NCBI GenBank assembly: GCA_031308135.1
Contig: JAHLJT010009436.1
Location: 122,952,786-123,016,785, forward strand
Direction of reading: 5' to 3'
DNA from: Acheta domesticus
Taxonomy: Eukaryota; Arthropoda; Insecta; Orthoptera; Gryllidae
DNA length: 64,000 nucleotides
Of this stretch, positions 43,927-53,272 are shown one piece after another. Every line of letters starts with the position of its first letter. Positions within the stretch are counted from its first letter, which is position 1. The notes under the pieces are model-generated. The model searched no databases and had not been told where the DNA came from. It saw only the letters and a list, made by a program, of their open reading frames with translations. Both the position numbers and the translations under genes were made by a program.

Positions 43927-44307
43927 TAATAGTTTATATTTTGTATCTTAAGATAGTATATATTGTGCTCCGAAAAAAAGAGTGGATTGTTAGAATGCTA
44001 TTGAAAAAGTAATTCACTTAAATCCTATATTTTATTGCATCAATTTTTACAAGTTAGGTACTATATATACGTACGGTCGCAGGATTTCTGTGTAGCATTC
44101 GCCAATGAGACAAAATCGAACATCATTATTACCTTAGAAAGAACTAAGAAAAGCACATATCTGATTACGTCATTGATAATAGAAATTTGCGAATGAAGCT
44201 GGACTACAAATAAACGACTAAGTAATAGTAAGGTATTAATAAATAGTGGTGAATGCGCCCGACGTTTAAATCGTGCGCGACAGCAATTAGGGCAGCGGTC
44301 GATAGAG

Positions 44308-44775
44308 TGTAGCACTGTTCATGCAGTGCCCAGGTGACCGAGCTGCCTGACCAGCTATGTCGCTGTTCCGGCCGTTTCACTGGCCAGCGGCGCCGTTATA
44401 TACGGCAGCTTTGCCTAGCAAAGGCAGTCGCAACCCGGAGGCAACGCAATCGCTTCGAGTCACAGCTACTTCATAGTCGAGAGTCTCCACCAACGTCACA
44501 GTACGTCACAGACTGTGACCGCGCCAACCGTCCAGGAGCTCACGCCCGCCGGAAGTCACCGCCGTGCCTAACCTCGCAGCATCAGGAAGTGGATTCTGGA
44601 CCAAATTGCATCCTCCTGCCAGAACACTACTTAACGGTAAAGAGAGGACCCATTTACGGTTTCTTTGTCTTATGTGCCCGCGTACGCCAGTCTCATGTAT
44701 ATTATGTTGTGGAAAATAAACCAGTAAACCAGTCCCCCTCTGAGGATTTCTTTTCATTCCGTAAGGACACAACAC
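44308..44775 (+). mobile_element. LTR-like block with TATA and polyadenylation signals
   Basis: It starts TGTAGCACTG. TATATA lies at 44397-44402, and GGAAAATAAACC (AATAAA 44715-44720) about 320 bp later. This is the U3-R-U5 order of an LTR. Neither a second LTR nor a clear target duplication is seen. The 150-codon + frame across it has no conserved motif and is taken as incidental. Confidence 0.4.
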
Positions 44776-44829
44776 AAAGTATATAAAAACATTGACAAAT
44801 TGTCTTAATCTATTCAAAAGGTTGTACAC

Positions 44830-46200
44830 AATTCTTTCATATCTTCCAGTTTTTGGACCTTTCCTTCCTGCCTACAGAAAAGTCGTTTTGATAAACTCTT
44901 GGTCATAACAAGATTTATTTTGAATATTCACGTTCTCTATTACGATATTTCAAGACATTTTGAGTAATGCAATGTTTTATGGATTTTGGTTTCGAATTTT
45001 GATATGTTTATATTTATTGTAGAGTCATAAATCGAAAGCTTGTTCCTGACGCAATATTTTGTGTGTCTGAATATATAATTAAAATCCTGGTTATTCTCCG
45101 CCGTCATAATTTTAACACAATAATGCATTTTCATATCAACTTATCTAATGGTGAACGAAAGAAATTAACATTCTTGCCTCCCAATTATTATTAAGTAAAC
45201 CATTTAGAACAGGGATGGACAGGTGGACAATTTCACGTTTACCTAGCGAATGCATTCCGAAAGCATCACTTTATTACTTATCCAGATATTGGGCGACCGC
45301 AGGGAAATCGCATAGGGTGGGGAAAACCATCTTCCTGCACGGATGTGCTGGATTCAGAACTTGCGATTTTCTCTGAAGCGACAGTTCGAACTTGAATTAT
45401 TTTGGTCAGGCGATCTCTCGAGCATGAACTATGCCGCCGAACTTGAACTCTGAGAAATTTTCATCTCTCGGAGACCTGTTCTTCCGATGACGGCCGGATT
45501 GCGAGACAGCTTGGACTCTGCTATTTCACAGAAATCAGAAGTACAGCTGATGCATTGTGAGACTCTTTTTTATCACGGTCGTCAAATGCATCAATTTACG
45601 TGAGTGTTGCTACTCGCAACAGTAGACAAAGAGTGCTACGGCAATTGAATCTTGCCATTGAACACGAGCAACCCTCACCGAACTCCGCTTTTGCTGGTAT
45701 CAACATGCTCGCATGACCACGGGAGAAAACGTATATTTATCGGACAACAATCTGCGCGGTATCTGTAGCTGTCGCTGGGAGGTCTGCCGAAGCGGACGGA
45801 ATTTCCGGACGGTCAGAGGTCGAAAGTCAAAGTACCCGCGATCGCTGGGTCACAATCGAGGATTCTGACCGTGGTCGAGCGCCAACTTCGACGAAGTGAC
45901 AGAGACTGCACAGATGAGTGAATGTAGCTGCGAGCTGCCGGGCAGTGACCTGCCATTTGTTCAGTTTCATGTAACTCAGCCTATAAGTTTTAAATTCATG
46001 GGAGTCACGCATTGGCTTATATCCCAATGTTTATCAGTGTTTTTTAAGGGGAAGGCTTTTAATGTGACTTTCGTGTAGGTTGATTAAAATATGTAAACTC
46101 ATGTGATTGTTTCAATGTACATTCCTTTCCATCCAACCATATGATAGTGATAGTTGAATCACAAATGACAGTGAACACACATACGATTATTTCTGACTCC
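44830..46200. other. Unassigned DNA
   Basis: AT-rich to 45200, then mixed composition. The segment around 45300-45560 has many short broken frames and may be an unclassified dispersed repeat, but there is nothing firm to name. Confidence 0.3.
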
Positions 46201-46208
46201 GGGCAAAG

Positions 46209-46382
46209 ATGCCTCTCCAGGAGGTCTCGCTCGAAAAGAACGTCCCTGTGGAAGCGGCTCTGCTGTACTTCCCCGGAGGCGTGCGCCTGGTCCCCTGGGG
46301 CCGGGACTCCCCGCGCCCCATCCTCAGATTGATCGCAGTGAGATTTACGGGCGCAACAGGTGCCGAGGACGGCGCGTCGTGA
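46209..46382 (+). CDS. Candidate small exon or ORF in CpG island; family unknown
   Basis: ATG 46209 opens 57 codons (MPLQEVSLEKNVPVEAALLY, then a Pro/Arg-rich part) to TGA 46380-46382. Codon third positions are strongly G/C. A donor-like GCA|GTGAGA at 46338 could end it as an exon after 43 codons. It lies at the start of a CpG-rich block. No homologous family is recognised, and it may be incidental. Confidence 0.25.
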   Translation: MPLQEVSLEKNVPVEAALLYFPGGVRLVPWGRDSPRPILRLIAVRFTGATGAEDGAS

Positions 46383-46580
46383 GGCGAGGGCGCCGAATGG
46401 TGCGCGGCGCGGCGGGGCGGGGAGGGGTGGGACGGAGCGGGGGGGGTGCTGAGGGAGCGGTGAGGGCAGGTGCCGAGGACGGCCGTCGGGAGGCGAGGGC
46501 GCCGAATGGCGCGCGGCGTGGCGGGGCGGGGCGGGGTGGGACGGAGCGGGGAGGGGGTTGTTGGGGGAGCGGTGAGGGCG
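46360..46580. repeat. Tandem duplication of a 110-bp GC-rich unit
   Basis: Units start at 46360 and 46470, both with GTGCCGAGGACGG, GAGGCGAGGGCGCCGAATGG and GGTGGGACGGAGCGGGG. About 90% identical. CpG- and G-run-rich. Pro- or Gly-rich frames here are compositional. Confidence 0.88.
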
Positions 46581-46599
46581 GCGGGTGTGCAACGGGTGG

Positions 46600-48050
46600 A
46601 GAATTCCCCGGGTGGGCGCGACATCGGGGCTCCGGGTGAAACTGAAGCCTACGCAAACAGGGCAAGGACTTGCCTCGAAACCTTATGAAATCTCTCTTCC
46701 AATATTGACCACATTGGACCTAGTAGTTGCAGGACTTTGCTTAGTTTCCATTTTTATCTGCAATTCTCCCAAAAGGGTTTTTAGCTGGTTCATGTAGAAT
46801 GTGTAATCCAGAATATTAGTGTCAACGACTATTAAGGAAATTAATGTCCTATACTACAAAGTGTGTACACCTTCTATGCGTTAAATCTTCCAAAATTTAT
46901 TAAAGAATTCTTTTTGGAAATATTACAAAGCAAATTATTCTTCTTTCGTGTTTCAACTTAGTAGTTTATTTGAAATTCACTCCCTAATTTGGGTTGATTT
47001 TTCTTACATTAACATTAACGTCATATTGCAAAGTATTCTTTTCGAATTATTTTAACTACATTTACGTTTTTACGATCATACTTAGTTAAAATATATTGCA
47101 TCTTTTAATGTTCAAAGTTTGAAGTGTGTGTTTGATGATAAAATCATAGAAATTATCAGCGTGTCGTAGTCGACACTGGGATTCTTAGTGGTTTAATTTG
47201 TTCTGCACATTGTTCCATTAGTATTCATTTTAATGACATACCTGTGTATCTTTGTCTCAGAGGAGGATGGTTTCTATAAGTTACATTTACCCAATTTTTC
47301 ATGAGCTCAGTTTAAATGTTTTTGTCCTCTGAATGAAAGTGGACTTGATATTTGAATGCTTCTAACTTCGTTTGGACATACATAGTTCTTCACAAAGCAG
47401 GAAGAGTAATGGCATTGGAATTACAAGTATGTTTAAATATCTCTCTATAGCACAAAAATAAACCTAATTACTTTACCTCCAGGGTGTAGATACAGATTCT
47501 GAGATTATTTTTTTTTGTAAAAAACTGATGCTATCACCCTATTTAATGGGTTTTGTCCATTACTGTAAAGAATTTTGAGGACTTAGTAAAATAATTAAAA
47601 TTTAGAATTGTGATGGAGCAACAAATCAAGTTAGTAAATACATCTTCGAATCACTATTCATCTCATCACTGTATTTTTTTGATGGTTCGATTCACTGACT
47701 GTGAAATCAATACACTACACCCTCCATCACTTAACTCGTACATGCATCTCTTAATGACTTGTTGATACACTTGACAAAAATTTGAATTTTATTTACTCAC
47801 TCTCACGAGTTTGTACACTATATCCACTTTTATCTACCCCCTACATTTCCTCAAACCAGGCCACGTCGGAGGGAAACATCCAGGTGTCGTTATCACAAAG
47901 CAATGAAGTTGGGACGGTGAGATTACTCAAGCTTGGTAGTTGCGTGGTCGAAAGGAAATGGAAGAGCACCGCTGATGCTTAGCGATCTAGATGCGGAGAT
48001 GGAGGCTGTGACCAAGAGGGGCAGGCGGGTTTGTGGGACGGTCAGGGGTA
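46600..48050. other. AT-rich intergenic DNA, nothing recognised
   Basis: No frame, element or repeat is identified, apart from homopolymer runs. Confidence 0.4.
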
Positions 48051-48109
48051 AGTGCTGAGCAGCGGGAAGCAAATAGGGGAGAATGTAAACTGGAAGCGAG
48101 AGGAAATGA

Positions 48110-48545
48110 GAAGAGGAGGGGCGGTGGGGCGAGTGCAGTTGTCGCGGTCAGAGGCGGAGGGTGAGACGGAAGCGAGGGGAAAAGGGAAGAGGAAAGGGCG
48201 GTGGGGAGGGTGCAGCGCTCGCGGTCGGAAGCTGGGAGTGACACGGAAGGGAAGGGAAAAGGGAGGAGGAGAGGGTGGTGGAGCTGGTGCAGTTGTCGTG
48301 ACCGAAGGCGGGGAAAGGACGGAGCGGGGAGTGAGACGGAAGCGAGGGGAAAAGGAAAGAGGAGAGGGCGGTGGGGCGAGTGCAGCGCTCGCGGTCGGAA
48401 GCGGGGAGTGACGGAAGCGAGGGGAAAAGGGAAGAGGACAGGGCGCTAGGGCGAGTGCAGCGATCGCGGTCGGAGGCGGGGAGAGACGGAAGCGAGGGGA
48501 AAAGGGAAGAGGAGAGGGCGGTCGGAGGCGGGGAGTGGGGGAAGC
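48110..48545. repeat. GC-rich minisatellite, unit about 75-80 bp
   Basis: At least five partial copies begin GGCGGTGGGGCGAGTGCAGC (about 48120, 48198, 48368, 48442 and a truncated one at 48517). Each is followed by CTCGCGGTCGGAAGCGGGGA and GAAGCGAGGGGAAAAGGGAA. Some copies are rearranged. Open frames on both strands derive from the repeat. Confidence 0.85.
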
Positions 48546-48559
48546 GAGGGGAAGGGCGA

Positions 48560-48935
48560 CGTGCGAGGGCGGGCGCGGGGACGGGGGCGGGGACGGGGCC
48601 GGGGACGGGGGCGAGGGCGGTGGCGGTGGCGGGGGGCGGTGGCGGGGGCCGGGGGCCGGGGGGCGATGGCGGGGGCCGGGGGCGGGGGCCGGGGGCGGGG
48701 GCCGGGGGCGGGGGCCGGGGGGCGGGGGCCGGGGGCGGGGGCCGGGGGCGGGGGTCGGGGGCGGGGGCCGGGGGCGGGGGCCGGGGGCGGGGGCCGGGGG
48801 CGGGGGCCGGGGGCCGGGGGGCGGGGGCTGGGGGCGGGGGGCGGTGGCGGAGGGCGGGAGCGGGGGCGGGGGCCGGGGGCGGGGGCAGGGGCGGGGGCCG
48901 GGGGCGGGGGCGGTGCCGGGGGTGGGGGCGGCGAG
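48560..48935 (+). repeat. G-quadruplex-type array (GGGGGCGGGGGCC)n
   Basis: About 370 bp in which the + strand is almost entirely G with single C, T or A breaks. The basic unit is GGGGGCGGGGGCC, with variants. Dozens of G3-G5 runs with 1-2 nt loops could form stacked quadruplexes. The 331-codon minus frame (Pro/Ala-rich) and 256-codon plus frame (Gly-rich) across it are products of the repeat. Confidence 0.95.
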
Positions 48936-48939
48936 TGGC

Positions 48940-49110
48940 GGCGCGGCAGCGCTTTGATTTACGGGCGCCGTTATGAGGCAGCAGCGCGACGCGGCGGCGC
49001 CGATTCATCTCGCCGCCGCGATTTACAGCTCTGGCGACGCCCGGTGCGGCGCAGTCGGCGTCGATCACGCCTACGTGGAGGGCTCGGAACTTGCGCAAAT
49101 GCCCGAGAAA
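48940..49110. promoter_or_regulatory. CpG-rich flank of the G-array
   Basis: Short CpG-dense segment after the array, with GCGACGCGGCGGCGCCG and CCGCCGCGATTTACAG. It may be a CpG island, but no coding exon can be supported. Confidence 0.3.
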
Positions 49111-51120
49111 AGTCCAGGTGTTTTCATACAATTTGCACATCATTTTGGTATGTTTTCCCCAACCAAAATTTTAATTTGCCGAACCGTCCACTCTCCCTCA
49201 GAATCAAGAAAGAAACGTTCTTGCCCAGAAGTGTCGCGCCACGCTACCCAAAAAGGCCAGATATTTTGACGATATTTAGCATATTGTTCGCCCAACCAAA
49301 ACTTTTCTTTGTCCACTCACAGAAAAGTTAATAGTACCATCTTTGTCGGACAAATATAACGCTGGCAAAAATAATCCACGTGTTTTAATAAAATTTGAAA
49401 CATTTTTCCAGATTGCTCAACCAAGACTTTGGTTTGTCCAACCTAACACAAAGAATTAAACGCAAAAAAACTTTTCGGTCCCTTCCCACGTCCAGTCCCG
49501 ATGGTTCACCGCGCCCACCCAACGGGCTCTCGTGGGACCAACGTTGCTCGTGGGCGGCCGCACCAAATTAGATTCTCCAGTTCCCTGGAATGCTTTGCCA
49601 CAACCGGAAATGCTTTCTCTTGAGATTTAAAAACAAACGTGCCCACGAGGGGGGGGAGATAAGTTGCTTGAAAATGGGCGCTCTAACTCTACATAATAAA
49701 ATCTTTTATATCTGCAAATAAGATCAATTCTTTATAATCCCTTTTTTTAAAGCTGACAATTTGGAAAATTGACCCATTGACTTTCGGGCTTTCGGGGAAG
49801 AGACTGTCCTAACTATATGAAACCATGTAAATGGTTAAACACACAATAAATTGTATTTATTAATTGTGGCATTAAAGTTAAAATTTCATTCTCCTTATTC
49901 GTTTTATTTACTTCCTAGTAAAATATGAAATAAGTAAATGAAACAGTTTGATGAAAAAAGTGGACCTAGAGAGGACCAAAATGTAATTGCCCTCTCTCAT
50001 TTTTACTGCGCATGCCTATTGCTTGAAAATATCGTATTATTAGAACAAATGAATGAATTACCGTGACATTTTTTCCTAATAAAAGGGTTTGACAAAAACA
50101 AATGAACTTCTCTCCGTTTTGATCGTCCTTATCATTTTGTGGGATTCAATTTCACACGATGTGGTGACTGGTCTTAATTTTGAACGAAGTAGCTGTTTGT
50201 CTTCACGATAACGTTCATCTCCGATTAATAGTGATCACATATTTTAACATAATATCAGAAAGATACTATGACATGTTAATTGAGTTATTTAATCTTTTTG
50301 TGTAGAAAAAGGTCATATCGTTATCCTTACGTGGCGCTGGCCTCGCACTACACCGTCGTAGATTTACCTGCGTCCGTCCATCCTTCACTCACGGTTAGAC
50401 CACTTTTGGTCCATCAATCGAAGCAAATGTGGTGTCTTTCGAGGCGTCTCGGACTCCTGTGAGGAACTAATCTTTTTTGCGGATCCCTTCAGAATACTTT
50501 ATGAAATTTCACTAAAAAACTGTTTTTGCGGTTTTTAGACATCTGAAATGCGTTTTGGGTGACTTATAGTACATACAGATGTGACCAAAATTTAGCTCAT
50601 TTAATTTCTATCGAGAAGGCAAATCTATTGACAAAAATCTAGACTGTTTCTCTCCAGGATATTCTGGAAAACATTTGGTAGAATTTGATAACATGCTTTT
50701 TTTAAATGTTTTTGCACACATTTTAAATGAAAGAAAACTGTGACAACATGGCTTGAGAAAAATGTTTTGCGAAACATCTGGAACAATATTTAAATTGGTG
50801 CATTAAAACTCAAGGGATTTGTCATAATTAAAATTCTTGTAGATGAATTGACGTAAATGAATCGGACGTTCACGTTGACTGAAAATATGATTTAGCAAAT
50901 TGCATTTGAAATCCCGAACTCTAATACTTACTTAGGACCGAAATTAAAACTAAGGGAAGGAGAAATCATGTTCATTGTGAATTTATTATTCATTCCATTG
51001 CTTGATAATAATTCTCTATTTCGACTGTCGCTACTCGGATTAAGAGTACAATGAGTAATTTATTTGGAATTTTGTATGTATAACTTTGGGAACTACACGC
51101 ATTGAACGCTTTGTTTCACT
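49110..51120. other. Unassigned intergenic DNA
   Basis: 49130-49440 has three diverged segments with CCAACCAAAA and TTTGTCCA motifs (possible old tandem). At 50308-50459, a stretch between TTTTTGTGTAG and CCT|GTGAGG looks exon-like (RYPYVALASHYTVVDLPASV), but no family is recognised. The remainder is AT-rich and empty. Confidence 0.3.
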
Positions 51121-51123
51121 ATT

Positions 51124-51165
51124 TCGCGAACTGGTTCACTATTTAAATGAACCACAAGTTCGCGA
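51124..51165. repeat. Interrupted inverted repeat
   Basis: TCGCGAACT at 51124-51132 pairs exactly with AGTTCGCGA at 51157-51165. The inner GGTTCA (51133-51138) pairs with TGAACC (51148-51153). It lies just before the RTE-like 5' end. Confidence 0.7.
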
Positions 51166-52043
51166 TTGATATAGGCCCATTTTACCAATTGTATGTGTCC
51201 TTTCATTTGTCCAATTGTATGTGAACTCCGCCTGTGCCCGCTGGATTTTGCCTCGCTGTTCGGCGTACTTGCGACGCTTTTGCGTCGCGAGTGGGCTGAG
51301 TAGCGTGGCGACAGCGGACACTGCCGGTCCCAAGCCCGGAGAAAGGAGGAGGGCCCCTAGTGTGACATTGCTTCCACTTACTTATGTCACACTTCTATTT
51401 TCTTTCCTATTTGGTCTCTCTTGACCCCTTGTGTTTTCGACCCCGACGCTATTAGGTTTCGAGGGCTAGGGAGTCATTCTTTTTCTGATCTTCACATTTT
51501 CTCCTAATGTTACTTAATTTCCTTATCTCTCTTGCTATCCTTCTTTGTTTCATCTTATTTCTTCCTAGGAGGGTGGATGGTTCCGTGTCCGCCAACGATC
51601 TCGAAATTGGAGGGCGGATGAGCGGACAGTGGTTTAGGGTTAGGTCGCTCACCTTGGGAATTAAAAACTCCCTAAAGAGTGATCCGGGGAGGGGGGCCTC
51701 GTAGCCATAGAGGAGGCAATCCCCCTAGGGGAGAAAACCCCGAGTGTAAATCCTGGTCCTCCAGGTTGGGGGTTGGGACGTAGGGTCAGCACCCCTGCTC
51801 CTGGAAAAACACCCCACCGCTTCCGAACCTAGCAATAGAAGAAGCCGGACTCTCAATCGACGACGACTTGGCGATAGAAAACGGACAGTGAATATTGGTA
51901 CATGGAATATTCAAGGATTGCGAACTAAAAAGGTCGAAGTCTTGCAGGAAATGAAAAGATTTGATATGGATATTGTTGCTCTTACTGAGACAAAAAAGAA
52001 AGGAAAAGGTACTGAAGATTTAGATGGTTTTGCACATATATAT

Positions 52044-53272
52044 TGAAATATACCATTCTCACGTCTCATCAAGATTGTGGCTGTAATCATGTCCTGTTCC
52101 GAATTTATTAAGGTTTGGGCGCCAGAAACAGGTTACATGAATTACTACCAAAGTTTTTCTATCTAATTTTAACAAAATTATATAAAAATCCAGCTAGCTT
52201 GGGTCGATGGATCCGGATACAAATACTCGCCATCGCCTCGATAGCCGATTACCTGATCTGCCAACTATACAGTATGGCGTGGAATCTGAAATGTAATAAT
52301 TATGCTACCAACTAATTGAAAATTATGATTGACAAATGAAAAAACTCTTTTCTTTTCCAAAGAACAAAATTCAACAATTTATTTAACTTTTAAATTAAAA
52401 CAATTAATTAGATGGTCATGACCCCTTTTGAATAAATTGTCTCTTTTATACTGCAGTATTTTTTTACCGTTTTTGCATGCCAACGCTCCGTAGTCGCTTC
52501 TCACTTGGCCGTTGTTAATTCCAAGTTCCGCTTCTCTCTTCTGGTCTTGCGCCGCCGCTGACACGTCCAGTCCACACTGCCTAAACTATCTGTTAGTCTT
52601 GTCCGACGCTCCCGGTTCCTAATCTCTCCCACCGGTTATGTAGACTATTGAAGTCCAACTGCAATGTCCGAAATCTGAACAAGTCCTCCGAAAATCACTT
52701 CTGGTAAATTATTTCAAAGTCCGAAAACAAACTATCACTTCTCTCACAAGACAAAGTCCGAAAACAAGCTATACAAGTCTCACTTTCCCACTATATTGTC
52801 TACAAACGATCTTTACGCTACGGCACCCAGAGTCAGAATCTACGATCTTCACTCCACGACACCCCGAGTCAGAATGTACGATCTTCACTCTACGACACCC
52901 CGAGTCAGAATGTTCTGTTTAATGCATTTTTAAACCCTTCATGGCTCGGTAGGCGTCCATCCTTCTATTATTTCAAAACACGGCGGCAACATTAGACTAT
53001 CTGATCTTTTATAGCCAACCCGTGCGTCTCTTACAAATCCGAGTAGCCGTGACTTCCGTCAGTCATTCGTTTTTGCACCAATTATATCTTAGGTTCTTCA
53101 GCCATCTAGCCGGCGTCCTGACGTCATCAAGGCCCGTGAATAGTTTGTTGACCTTGCCAACCTCCGCGCCGTCGTTGCTAAGTCCATATACCGCCATATT
53201 GTATCCCCATTTATCTACCCCATGTATAGCTAACATCATTAAATAAAATCTATCATATTCTGGTATATCACA
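52044..53272 (-). mobile_element. Solo LTR-like insertion inside the RTE-like LINE
   Basis: ATAT flanks both sides (52040-52043 and 53273-53276). Removing 1229 bp plus one ATAT restores the endonuclease frame at HIY/SGV. The ends are TGAAATATACC and GGTATATCACA, so TG...CA with an 11-bp imperfect inverted repeat. On the minus strand a TATA box (TATAAAAG, 53006-53013) precedes AATAAA (52378-52383). TGGCGCCCAAAC lies near its far end. No gag-pol frame. A solo LTR is the best reading. Confidence 0.65.
52808..52918. repeat. Three tandem repeats of about 35 bp
   Basis: The unit TACGATCTTCACTCCACGAC plus ACCCCGAGTCAGAATG is repeated about three times inside the LTR-like insertion, downstream of its TATA box on the minus strand. 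Confidence 0.85.

Noticed and set aside
44334..44786. 150-codon plus frame
   Set aside because: It crosses TATA and AATAAA signals of an LTR-like block, has no motif and is opposed by an equally open minus frame.
46059..46688. Pro-rich minus frames of 177, 145 and 106 codons
   Set aside because: They cover the 110-bp GC-rich tandem repeat and have no conserved sequence.
48148..49331. Very long frames (331 codons minus, 256 and 201 codons plus) rich in Pro/Ala or Gly
   Set aside because: They run through a G/C tandem array on both strands; residues reflect the repeat, with no domain or start context.
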